This document shows positions 1 through 5,995 of a stretch of 9,738 nucleotides of DNA, in pieces. Position numbers and translations under genes: made by a program. The stretch lies in NCBI GenBank assembly GCA_900555785.1, contig USMO01000049.1, forward strand, positions 1 through 9,738. Direction: 5' to 3'. Source of the stretch: an uncultured Eubacteriales bacterium. GTDB taxonomy: Bacteria > Bacillota > Clostridia > Oscillospirales > CAG-272. The stretch's first letter is position 1. Every line of letters starts with the position of its first letter. The notes under the pieces are model-generated. The model saw nothing but the letters and a program-made list of their open reading frames with translations, did not search any database and had not been told where the DNA came from.

Positions 1-4
1 GGGG

Positions 5-29
5 TGACTGGTTGCGCAGCAACCAGTCA
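5..29. repeat. Perfect 11-bp hairpin at the window edge
   Basis: TGACTGGTTGC (5-15) pairs perfectly with GCAACCAGTCA (19-29) around a GCA loop. There is no T-tract behind it on either strand, so it is not an obvious intrinsic terminator. It lies between the window edge and the partial repeat at 61-110. The GGGG at 1-4 and the CCCC at 62-65 could form an outer stem enclosing it. Confidence 0.6.
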
Positions 30-60
30 GTAGCGCAGCGTTGCTTCTCTCCGAATGAAG

Positions 61-110
61 CCCCCTAAGTAGGTTTGGGCAACGCCCAAGGTCTTCCCGC
101 CCAAGGTCTT
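61..110 (+). repeat. Intergenic double-hairpin repeat, copy A (partial or rearranged)
   Basis: Positions 67-97 are identical over 31 bases to 3587-3617 of copy B. The shared part includes the second hairpin, TTGGGC (75-80) / GCCCAA (84-89) with loop AAC, and the trailing AAGGTCTT. The first hairpin seen in copies B, C and D is not complete here: only a right-arm-like CCCCCTAAG (61-69) is visible. The 12-mer GCCCAAGGTCTT occurs twice, at 84-95 and 99-110, a tandem echo with a 15-base period. The copy lies just downstream of the minus-strand membrane protein gene. Confidence 0.75.
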
Positions 111-114
111 TTTC

Positions 115-750
115 TTACCTTTCCACCCTGTACACCCGAAACAGGTCGAGCTTCAGGTCGCGCTGGTCGCGAAGGGTGAGGAAGTAGAGCGCGATGCCGA
201 TCGCCGTCAGGGGGGCGAGCAGCGCCATGTCGGGCAGAAGGTCGTAGTGAAGCGCGGCGGTCTGCCCTAAAATCGACTTGTAAAAAAGCGTGAAGAGCAG
301 CGGCAGGAACGAGAGCAGAAGCGGCACACAGGAGAGAAACACAAAGAACCCGCGGGCGGGAACCAGAATGCGGTAGACTCGCTTGCAGCCGTTGAGCAGG
401 GGAGAGGCGGCGCGGGGTGTCAGCGAGACGGACGCCAGCAGCGAGGTGAACAGCAGAAAGACCGTGTACCAAGCGGCAAGCAGACAGGTCAGCCCCCACA
501 AAGCAGCCATCACATAGGAAAAATAGACCGAAGCGGGCGTGGCATTCGCCGCACCGCTCAGAATGGAAAAACAGGTCGCGCGGGTGTTCTCCAGAAACGC
601 AAAAAAGCTGACCGAATCGTAAAGCTCCCCGGCGGAGGTGAAGAACAAATGGGGGTAAAGCCCCAAAAAGAGCGAGAGAATCCCAACCGGCAGCGGCGCA
701 AACCAGGCAGCGCGGACCCACGCCGCGCGGGCGTTCAGACTGCCCCTCAC
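115..750 (-). CDS. Small multi-pass membrane protein of unknown function
   Basis: This is a 211-residue protein that I do not recognise. About four hydrophobic segments are visible, near residues 14-34, 76-108 (long, possibly two passes), 133-157 and 172-192. The C-terminal tail is charged and rich in Arg, Asp and Lys (RDQRDLKLDLFRVYRVER). No catalytic motif or signal-peptide cleavage site stands out. The start is a GTG whose bases overlap the TGA stop of the upstream HD-domain gene (GTGA, 4-base overlap). No strong Shine-Dalgarno site precedes it, so translation is probably coupled to the HD gene. The two genes form one minus-strand transcription unit, which suggests linked function, but nothing in the sequence says what. 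The reading frame is real with good confidence because of the coupled start, the length and the regular hydrophobic pattern. Confidence 0.75.
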   Translation of the reverse strand: MRGSLNARAAWVRAAWFAPLPVGILSLFLGLYPHLFFTSAGELYDSVSFFAFLENTRATCFSILSGAANATPASVYFSYVMAALWGLTCLLAAWYTVFLLFTSLLASVSLTPRAASPLLNGCKRVYRILVPARGFFVFLSCVPLLLSFLPLLFTLFYKSILGQTAALHYDLLPDMALLAPLTAIGIALYFLTLRDQRDLKLDLFRVYRVER

Positions 751-1355
751 GGCTTCACCGCATCGGCAGGCGGGGTCAGCTTGCCTTCCATCAGGAAAGC
801 AGCCTCCATGTCCGCGCAGACCAGCGCGTAGGCAAGCGGGAACATCTCCAGCGCCTTGCCGACATTGCCGGCATCCTCGGTGCCCGAGAAGCCCATGTGG
901 TAGCGGATGGCAAACGCCTCCTCGCGCGTCAGGCGCAGGAACCCGGATACGATGTAAGCCGACTTTTCGCCGTGCCCATAGGGCAGCGTGTCCTCAATGG
1001 TGTAATAGGGGACCTGCACCCAGCGTCCGGTCTCGTCCTTCTGGTTGCGGGTGCTGACTTTGTAGAAATTGGTCTTGCAGACGTCGTGCAGAAGCGAGAC
1101 AATTGCAATGCTCTCGTCGCTGTAGGAAAGCCCGTAGACCTCCTTCATACGCGGACGGGCAAGGATGTCGCACAGGCAGTCGTAAACATTCAGGCTGTGC
1201 TCCAAAAGTCCACCCTCATGCGCACCGTGATAGCGGGTCGAGGCGGGCGCGGTGAAGAAATCGGAGCCGTTCTGCAGATAATCCAGCAGCCGGTCCGCTC
1301 CCTCGCGCTTGATCTTCTCCTGATAAATGGAAAGGAACCGTTCGGTATTGGTCAT
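747..1355 (-). CDS. HD-domain phosphohydrolase-like protein
   Basis: A 202-residue protein of the HD superfamily, metal-dependent phosphohydrolases that usually act on nucleotides or nucleic-acid ends. Visible ligands follow the H...HD...D pattern: His53 in GGLLEHSLNVYD, His90-Asp91 in SLLHDVCK, and Asp182 in CADMEA. Extra histidines lie at 128 (YGHGEKS) and 153 (RYHMG). The GGLLEHS...HDVCK arrangement resembles the HD module of YhaM-type exoribonucleases, but no N-terminal OB-fold is present, so the substrate is unknown. The frame stays open far upstream, antisense to pyruvate kinase. The ATG at 1355 is chosen because GAGGA lies 7 bases before it, the HD fold begins soon after, and the promoter at 1462-1490 lies just upstream. 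It is the first gene of a two-gene unit with the membrane protein. Confidence 0.85.
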   Translation of the reverse strand: MTNTERFLSIYQEKIKREGADRLLDYLQNGSDFFTAPASTRYHGAHEGGLLEHSLNVYDCLCDILARPRMKEVYGLSYSDESIAIVSLLHDVCKTNFYKVSTRNQKDETGRWVQVPYYTIEDTLPYGHGEKSAYIVSGFLRLTREEAFAIRYHMGFSGTEDAGNVGKALEMFPLAYALVCADMEAAFLMEGKLTPPADAVKP

Positions 1356-1461
1356 AAAGCAATCCTCGTTTTCATGTTTCTTTGGGGACCTCAAAACAGG
1401 CACGCCCGGCGAAAGATTTGCGCGTCGCCCGCCGCATGCCGGCTGTTTGAAAGTTCTCTTT

Positions 1462-1490
1462 ATTGTATCACATCCCGGGCAGAATGTAAA
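1462..1490 (-). promoter_or_regulatory. Sigma-A promoter for the HD-domain / membrane protein pair
   Basis: On the minus strand, TTTACA (-35, 1490-1485) and TACAAT (-10, 1467-1462) are separated by exactly 17 bases. TGA directly before TACAAT provides an extended -10. Transcription should begin near 1455, leaving a leader of about 100 bases before the ATG at 1355. The spacing and match are good; activity is inferred. Confidence 0.7.
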
Positions 1491-1550
1491 TAGGATTTGT
1501 AAATTTTCTGATAAAAAGCGCGTTCGCTCCTCCCGTTTTACGAAAAGACG

Positions 1551-1559
1551 TGCTATAAT
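1551..1559 (+). promoter_or_regulatory. Extended -10 promoter element for pyruvate kinase
   Basis: TGCTATAAT contains a perfect TATAAT (1554-1559) with the TGn extension. No good -35 hexamer is present 17 bases upstream (TCCCGT), so recognition would rest on the extended -10. It lies about 45 bases before the pyk ATG and is divergent from the promoter at 1462-1490. A TTGACA at 1577-1582 has no matching -10 and is not used here. Confidence 0.6.
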
Positions 1560-1605
1560 ATAAACTGGGATAGTTTTTGACAAAGTGAGCGGAGGCGAAC
1601 AGCGA

Positions 1606-3027
1606 ATGAGAAAAACCAAGATCATCTGTACGATGGGACCTGCCTGTGCGGAGGAATCCGTGATGGCGGACATGCTGCGGGCGGGCATGAATATTGCACG
1701 CTTCAATTTTTCGCATGGGGACCACGAATACCATAAAACCATGATGGAAACCTTTCGCCGTGTGCGGGACCGGCTGCACCTCCCGGCGGCGGTGCTGCTG
1801 GATACCAAGGGACCGGAGATCCGCCTGCGGACCTTTGCGGACGGAAAGGTGACGCTGCGCCGCGGCTCGGTCTTTACACTGACCACGCGCGAGGTGGTGG
1901 GGGATGAGCATATCGCGTCCATCTCCTTTCCGAACCTTCCGGCGCAGCTGCACCCCGGCATCCGCGTCCTGCTGGATGACGGAAAAGTCGCGCTGATGAC
2001 CAAGGAAATCACCGATACCGACATCGTTTGCACGGTTGAGGCGGGCGGCACACTTTCCGACCGCAAGAGCCTGAACATCCCGAATTTTCCGATTGCAATG
2101 GACTATCTCAGCCCGCAGGACGAAGCGGACCTGATTTTCGGCATCGAGCAGGATGTGGACTTTGTGGCGGCGTCGTTCGTGCGCTGCCGCGAGGATGTCA
2201 TCGCGCTGCGCAAGTTTCTGGATTACCACGGCGGTCACCGTATCCGCATCATCGCAAAGATCGAGAATATCGAGGGCGTGAACCATTTTGACGACATCCT
2301 TGCCAACTGCGACGGCATTATGGTCGCGCGCGGCGACATGGGCGTGGAGGTGGAGTTTGAGCGCCTGCCGGGTCTGCAGAAGCGCTTCATCCGCAAGTGC
2401 TATCAGTCGGGCAAGATGGTCATCACCGCCACCCAGATGCTGGAATCCATGATCCATTCGCCAACCCCCACCCGGGCAGAGATTACCGACGTTGCCAACG
2501 CGGTTTTTGACGGGACCTCGGCGGTCATGCTTTCTGCGGAAACGGCAGCGGGCGACCACCCCGCGCTGGTGGTCAAGGTCATGTCCCGCATTGCGGAGCA
2601 GGCTGAAGAGGACGCATTTGACATGCAGGTCTATCGCGGAATTCCGTATGACCTCGACACCTCCGACGTGACCAACGCCATCTGCGATGCAGCCGTTACC
2701 ACCGCGCGGGATGTCCACGCAAAGGCGATTATCGCCGTGACCACCTCGGGGCTGACCGCACGCCGGGTGTCGAAATTCCGTCCGGTCCAGACCATCGTTG
2801 CCGCAACCCCGTCGGTTAAGACCTTTCACCAGCTTAGCCTCTCCTGGGGCGTTGTGCCGGTCCTGGCGCTGAATCAGGACGACACCGAGCATCTGTTCGT
2901 CCATGCGGTCGACTGTGCCAAACAGCTGGACCTGGTGTCGGCAGGCGACACCGTTGTCATTACCGCCGGTGTGCCGCTGAAGCAGACCGGAACAACAAAC
3001 CTGCTCAAGGTGCAGGTTGTGCAGTAA
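1606..3027 (+). CDS. pyk: Pyruvate kinase
   Basis: Pyruvate kinase transfers phosphate from phosphoenolpyruvate to ADP, giving pyruvate and ATP, the last step of glycolysis in the cytoplasm. Family signatures are all present in the 473 residues: ARFNFSHG (31-38) with Arg32, Asn34 and Ser36; LLDTKGPEIR (64-73) with Asp66; IIAKIEN (215-221) with Lys218 and Glu220; MVARGDMGVE (239-248) with Asp244; and ITATQMLESM (273-282). Glu71, after DTKGP, is the residue typical of potassium-dependent enzymes. The protein ends after the usual C domain and lacks the extra PEP-utiliser-like domain of Bacillus enzymes (about 585 residues). The ATG at 1606 is preferred over an upstream GTG at 1585 because GGAGG lies at 1591-1595, 10 bases before the ATG, and family homology begins with RKTKIICTMGP. 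The SCP2-like gene follows 13 bases after the stop. Confidence 0.97.
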   Translation: MRKTKIICTMGPACAEESVMADMLRAGMNIARFNFSHGDHEYHKTMMETFRRVRDRLHLPAAVLLDTKGPEIRLRTFADGKVTLRRGSVFTLTTREVVGDEHIASISFPNLPAQLHPGIRVLLDDGKVALMTKEITDTDIVCTVEAGGTLSDRKSLNIPNFPIAMDYLSPQDEADLIFGIEQDVDFVAASFVRCREDVIALRKFLDYHGGHRIRIIAKIENIEGVNHFDDILANCDGIMVARGDMGVEVEFERLPGLQKRFIRKCYQSGKMVITATQMLESMIHSPTPTRAEITDVANAVFDGTSAVMLSAETAAGDHPALVVKVMSRIAEQAEEDAFDMQVYRGIPYDLDTSDVTNAICDAAVTTARDVHAKAIIAVTTSGLTARRVSKFRPVQTIVAATPSVKTFHQLSLSWGVVPVLALNQDDTEHLFVHAVDCAKQLDLVSAGDTVVITAGVPLKQTGTTNLLKVQVVQ

Positions 3028-3040
3028 GGAGGTTGTAGCG

Positions 3041-3427
3041 ATGAGCTATTTAGAAGCATTTGAACAGGTCCGCAAGGCGACCGAAGGACTGACCGCAGGC
3101 GTTGTGAACGGGCATCTGGCGATTCAGGTCGACCTGATTGACCCGGACGCAGCGGGAATCTGCTATCTGGAGGCAACTGACGGTGTGTTTCACGCCGAGC
3201 CATACGACTACCGGGACCGTGACGCGCGCTTCTACGTCCGGAGCGCGGACCTGGTGGATATTCTGCGCGGGAAGAAGGATTACGACGAAGCGCTGGCAGA
3301 CGGCACGCTGACCGTTGAGGGCAGCTCCGAGCGCGCAGCGGAACTGAAAGCCGCCATCCCCGCCGCGAAAAAGCCCCGTAAAGCATCCCCCAGAAAGCCG
3401 CGCGCGGCAAAAGGGAAGAGTAAATAA
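3041..3427 (+). CDS. SCP2 sterol-binding-like domain protein with basic C-terminal tail
   Basis: A 128-residue protein whose residues 1-106 resemble the SCP2 sterol-carrier fold. The features are hydrophobic beta strands around AIQVDLID (27-34), a strand ending in ATDGVFHAEPYDY (45-57), DARFYVRSADLVDILRGKKD (61-80) and ALADGTLTVEG (84-94). SCP2 domains bind lipids or other hydrophobic ligands; the ligand here is unknown. Residues 107-128 are a low-complexity tail of Lys, Arg, Ala and Pro that could bind nucleic acid or membrane phospholipid. The ATG at 3041 has AAGGAGG (3026-3032) 8 bases before it, and that site overlaps the pyk stop codon, so the two genes are almost certainly cotranscribed. 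The assignment rests on pattern, not on catalytic residues, since the fold has none. Confidence 0.7.
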   Translation: MSYLEAFEQVRKATEGLTAGVVNGHLAIQVDLIDPDAAGICYLEATDGVFHAEPYDYRDRDARFYVRSADLVDILRGKKDYDEALADGTLTVEGSSERAAELKAAIPAAKKPRKASPRKPRAAKGKSK

Positions 3428-3544
3428 ACAGAGATTGGGATAGCCGCCTTTTGGCAAGTCGTTCTCCGTCCCGCCCTCATCCGGCGCTTACGGCTCCATA
3501 AAATCAGCTCCCACAAAAAAGAAAGAACCAATACCCCCTTATTG

Positions 3545-3615
3545 AAAGTTCTTGGAAGTCTTGAAACCTTCTTCCAAGAAGGTTTCAAGTAGGTTTGGGC
3601 AACGCCCAAGGTCTT
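3545..3615 (+). repeat. Intergenic double-hairpin repeat, copy B
   Basis: The order is AAAGTTCTTG (3545-3554), a 5-base spacer, then a 14-bp stem with arms CTTGAAACCTTCTT (3560-3573) and AAGAAGGTTTCAAG (3576-3589). After 5 more bases comes a second stem, TTGGGC (3595-3600) / GCCCAA (3604-3609), and then the conserved AAGGTCTT. It lies between the convergent SCP2-like gene and the M42 peptidase gene. Neither hairpin is followed by a clear T-tract. The rest of 3428-3706 holds only the terminator at 3650-3685; I see nothing in 3428-3544. Confidence 0.85.
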
Positions 3616-3649
3616 CCTTCCAATTTTATCGCATCCCCGGGAACAGACA

Positions 3650-3685
3650 TTCGCCCGGCGTACCGCAGACGGTACGCCGGGCGAA
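3650..3685 (-). terminator. Hairpin terminator behind the M42 peptidase
   Basis: A perfect 15-bp stem joins 3650-3664 to 3671-3685 with a 6-base loop. It is GC-rich (core GCCCGGCGTACC) and begins 21 bases after the peptidase stop codon. The T-run on the minus side is poor, so it may need a factor, or may serve both convergent genes as a barrier. Confidence 0.6.
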
Positions 3686-3706
3686 AGATCTTCTTTGCTT
3701 CAGACT

Positions 3707-4741
3707 TCAGGCGTTCAGGTAGCCCCGCAGAACCAGCAGCGTGTTCTTCACGCCGTCGCGGTGACTGCGCTCGTAGCCGTGGCTGGCGTAAACGCCGGAG
3801 CCGATCAGCCCGTGCCGCACGTCCGCACCGGCGCCCAGCGTGGCTTCTACGTCCGAGCCGTAGTGCGGGTAGACGTCCACCGCGTAGTCGGCGCCGGTCC
3901 GCTTGGCAGCGTCAATCAGCTTGCCGACCACTTCGTAGCTGTAAGGACCGCCGGAATCCTTCGCGCAGATTGATACCTGCTGCTCGGTGCAGGACAGCCC
4001 GTCCCCCACGCAGCCCATGTCAACGCTGATGGCTTCGGTGACGCCTGTGGGGACCGATCCGGCACCTCCGTGCCCGACTTCTTCGTAAACCGTGACATGC
4101 ACATAAACCTTCCGCTCCGGGGTCAGCCCGTTGTCGGCGAGGTACTTTGCAAAGCCCAGAAGGATACCGACCGACAGCTTGTCGTCCAGAAAACGGCTCT
4201 TGATATAGCCCGATTCGGTCACGCGTGTTCTCGGGTCAAAGCAAACGATGTCGCCAACCTCAATCCCGAGCGCCCGGGTGTCCTCTGCGCTCTTGACCGG
4301 CTCGTCCAGCAGCACTTCGGTGGTGTCAAAGGTCCGCTTGGTGTCGGCAAATGCGCCGTTGACGTGCACCGATGCGTTGCAGAGCTGCAGCGTTCCCTCA
4401 ACCACTTTGCCGCTGCGCGTATAGACCCGCACGTTCTCGGTCTCGCCGTTCTCCGCGCGCATGCCGCCCAGGTTGGTCAGGCGCAGTCTGCCGCTGCCTT
4501 TGATTTCGGCAACCATGCCGCCCAGCGTGTCGGTGTGCGCTTCCAGCAGCAGCGCGTCCTGCTCGTTTTTGCCGCCAAGGTCGATCAGGACCCCGCCTTT
4601 GTTCGTCATCTCCGCGCGGTATCCCAGCGCCTCAAATTCTTTCCGGACCCATTCCGCTGCGGTTCCTGTAAACCCTGTCGGGCTGTCAATTGCCAGCAAT
4701 TCTGCCGCTTTCTTTACTGCATACGTTGTGTACTGTTCCAT
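3707..4741 (-). CDS. M42 family metallopeptidase (tetrahedral aminopeptidase-like)
   Basis: A 344-residue protein of the M42 family, cytoplasmic two-metal aminopeptidases that assemble as large oligomers and trim short peptides. Some members are mislabelled as endoglucanases. The expected residues are in order: His69 and Asp71 in EAHTDTLGG, Asp186-Asp187 in SRFLDDKLS, the catalytic Glu220-Glu221 pair in VYEEVGHGG, Asp241 in SVDMGCVG, and a late His321 in YASHGYERSH. Length fits the family (about 340-360). The frame extends upstream to 4810, but the ATG at 4741 is preferred: GAGGA lies 7 bases before it, and the upstream extension would be encoded by repeat copy C and its flank. It appears to be a single-gene unit, with a hairpin terminator directly downstream. 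No promoter upstream is convincing. Exact substrate is not predictable. Confidence 0.93.
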   Translation of the reverse strand: MEQYTTYAVKKAAELLAIDSPTGFTGTAAEWVRKEFEALGYRAEMTNKGGVLIDLGGKNEQDALLLEAHTDTLGGMVAEIKGSGRLRLTNLGGMRAENGETENVRVYTRSGKVVEGTLQLCNASVHVNGAFADTKRTFDTTEVLLDEPVKSAEDTRALGIEVGDIVCFDPRTRVTESGYIKSRFLDDKLSVGILLGFAKYLADNGLTPERKVYVHVTVYEEVGHGGAGSVPTGVTEAISVDMGCVGDGLSCTEQQVSICAKDSGGPYSYEVVGKLIDAAKRTGADYAVDVYPHYGSDVEATLGAGADVRHGLIGSGVYASHGYERSHRDGVKNTLLVLRGYLNA

Positions 4742-4795
4742 TCTTTTGTCCTCTTGTATAGTATTTTTTAATTGGCACATATTAGGGCTAAGACT

Positions 4796-4869
4796 AAGAC
4801 CTTGGGGCACCGCCCCAAACCCCGCTTAGGGTCTTCTTGAAAGAAGACCCTAAGAACCCCAAGAACTTT
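4796..4869 (-). repeat. Intergenic double-hairpin repeat, copy C (inverted)
   Basis: Read on the minus strand the order matches copies B and D. AAAGTTCTTG (4869-4860) is followed by a 5-base spacer and a 14-bp stem, CTTAGGGTCTTCTT / AAGAAGACCCTAAG (4854-4841 / 4838-4825). After 6 bases comes a 7-bp stem, TTGGGGC / GCCCCAA (4818-4812 / 4808-4802), and then AAGGTCTT (4803-4796). It lies upstream of the M42 peptidase gene and would be transcribed in its leader if the promoter is farther upstream. Confidence 0.85.
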
Positions 4870-4948
4870 ATAACAAAATATATAATTTTTTGTGGGTGCT
4901 TTTAGCTATCTAAGACGGATGAAAGATCAATATATCACTTATCAATCA

Positions 4949-5035
4949 GCCTCCGTGTCATCTCAGAGCAAGGCACCTTCGGTGCCAAGTCGAACCCAGA
5001 AGGGCACCTGCAGACGGGATCTCCGAAGGACAGAG
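4949..5035. other. Structured intergenic segment with alternative hairpins
   Basis: The 339 bases at 4742-5080 hold no gene that I can support. Besides repeat copy C, this part has GGCACC (4972-4977), GGTGCC (4981-4986) and GGCACC (5003-5008). The middle element can pair with either neighbour. CCTTCGG (4976-4982) can also pair with CCGAAGG (5023-5029), and an outer helix joins CCTC (4950-4953) to GAGG (5032-5035). It matches no riboswitch consensus that I could recall (SAM, glycine, T-box, guanidine, fluoride and ydaO considered). The strand of any transcript is unclear. Confidence 0.35.
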
Positions 5036-5080
5036 GTACGTCAGTCAACCACGATCCAAAACGGGCAAAAGGGACATGAA

Positions 5081-5893
5081 TCACGTAACAATCACCCTGT
5101 CAGCCCCTTTTCCCTCCCGAAACTTACTCGGCGATACACCGATCTTTCGCCGGAATAGCCCCGAAAAATAGAATTCATCCTCAAAGGAAAGATACGCCGC
5201 AATTTCGCGGACCGACATGCCGGTTTCCCGCAGCAGCTGGCAGGCGAGCGACAGCTTGCGGTCCAGAACGTACTGATACAGCGAAATTCCGAACTCCCCC
5301 CGAAACAGGCGCTGCGCCTGGGAAGCAGAGCGCCCAATGCAGGCGGCAAGCTGCTCGGTGCGGAGCGGTTCGGTGATGTGACGGTCGATATAGGCTTGCA
5401 GAATACAGGCTTGTGAGGGCAGAGTGTCCGGCTGCGTGTGCAGCGAGGCAGCCATGCGGGTAAAAGCCTGCACCAGAATGCCGGTGCATTGCTCGGTCGC
5501 CTCGGGCGTGGCGCTGCTTGCGCGTTCCTGCAGCTGCAGCAGCAGATCGGAGAGGTCCAAGCCCCGGAAGACGCAGACCCCCTCCAAGCCCCAGAGCCGC
5601 AGCAGCGAGAGCGAAAACGAGCCGGAAAAGTTGACCCAAATTTTTTCCCAGAGGTTGTTCCGGTCGGAAAAATATTCGTGGCCGTGCCCCTCGGGGAGCA
5701 GGTAGCTGTCGCCGGGACCGAGCATATAGGAATGCCCGTCCAGAATCACGGTCCCGCTGCCGCTGCGAACGGTTTCCAGGCAGGAGACCGTAGCAACCGG
5801 GCGGCGGATATAGTAGCCGCGATAGGGGTAAGTCACCCCGCACATCTGAAAGAGGATGCCTGTCCTGCCGTCCGCAGGGGCGAGATGCAGCAT
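5081..5893 (-). CDS. AraC-family transcriptional regulator
   Basis: A 270-residue AraC/XylS-type regulator. Residues about 20-90 form the cupin-like sensor half, with GSGTVILDG (45-53), YMLGPGDSYLLPEGHGHEY (56-74) and WEKIWVNFSGS (82-92), as in sugar-sensing members. Residues about 165-262 hold the two helix-turn-helix units: TEQLAACIGRSASQAQRLF (179-197) and VREIAAYLSFEDEFYFSGLF (228-247), ending in KIGVSPSKFRE. The frame is open to 6013, but that start lies upstream of its own perfect promoter. The first ATG downstream of the promoter is at 5893, which gives a normal family length, although its Shine-Dalgarno site is weak. A GGAAGGGG sits farther upstream, next to an in-frame ATT, so a non-standard start there cannot be excluded. 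It is divergent from the phospholipase C-like gene, a likely target along with itself. Confidence 0.92.
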   Translation of the reverse strand: MLHLAPADGRTGILFQMCGVTYPYRGYYIRRPVATVSCLETVRSGSGTVILDGHSYMLGPGDSYLLPEGHGHEYFSDRNNLWEKIWVNFSGSFSLSLLRLWGLEGVCVFRGLDLSDLLLQLQERASSATPEATEQCTGILVQAFTRMAASLHTQPDTLPSQACILQAYIDRHITEPLRTEQLAACIGRSASQAQRLFRGEFGISLYQYVLDRKLSLACQLLRETGMSVREIAAYLSFEDEFYFSGLFRRKIGVSPSKFREGKGADRVIVT

Positions 5894-5947
5894 ACATATA
5901 ATCTGTTCGTGTTCCGTAGCAATCAGCCCCTTCCGTGGCGGGTAAAA

Positions 5948-5956
5948 TGTTATACT
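5948..5956 (+). promoter_or_regulatory. Possible extended -10 for the phospholipase C-like gene
   Basis: TGTTATACT gives a TGn extension and a TATACT -10 (5951-5956) about 40 bases before the ATG at 5996. There is no -35 match. It overlaps the expected start of the AraC transcript on the other strand, so the two promoters would interfere. TTATAC also occurs twice as a direct repeat (5950-5955 and 5959-5964). Confidence 0.4.
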
Positions 5957-5957
5957 A

Positions 5958-5986
5958 ATTATACCAGAAAGTAAGGAGTTTGTCAA
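5958..5986 (-). promoter_or_regulatory. Consensus sigma-A promoter for the AraC-family gene
   Basis: On the minus strand a perfect TTGACA (5986-5981) and a perfect TATAAT (5963-5958) are separated by 17 bases, with TGG before the -10 as an extended element. The start should be near 5951, giving a leader of about 58 bases before the ATG at 5893. Such a strong promoter for a regulator suggests repression or autoregulation, which is inference. Confidence 0.85.
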
Positions 5987-5995
5987 GATTAAATC

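Noticed and set aside
1577..1582. TTGACA just upstream of pyk as a -35 box
   Set aside because: No -10 lies 16-18 bases downstream; that position is the ribosome site and start codon.
1356..2078. N-terminal extension of the HD-domain gene across the promoters and into pyk
   Set aside because: It would lie upstream of the TTTACA-17-TACAAT promoter and antisense to pyk; the ATG at 1355 has its own ribosome site.
1468..2904. Long minus-strand open frame (478 codons) antisense to pyruvate kinase
   Set aside because: Composition is His, Arg and Asp-rich with no domain pattern, typical of the reverse of a GC-biased gene; pyk is unambiguous.
3545..3589. Repeat stem 1 as a classic intrinsic terminator for pyk and the SCP2-like gene
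   Set aside because: No T-tract follows the stem, and the same unit occurs upstream of genes in other copies, so termination is at most a side role.
4742..4810. N-terminal extension of the M42 peptidase
   Set aside because: It would be encoded by repeat copy C and its flank; GAGGA 7 bases before 4741 marks the true start.
4940..5000. SAM riboswitch, suggested by CTTATCA and GGTGCCAA on the plus strand
   Set aside because: The conserved core with the GGCCCGATGAA-type segment is absent.
4985..5010. tRNA-like T-arm (GGGTTCGACT on the minus strand)
   Set aside because: The bases after the loop do not complete a T-stem, and no D-arm or anticodon arm can be folded.
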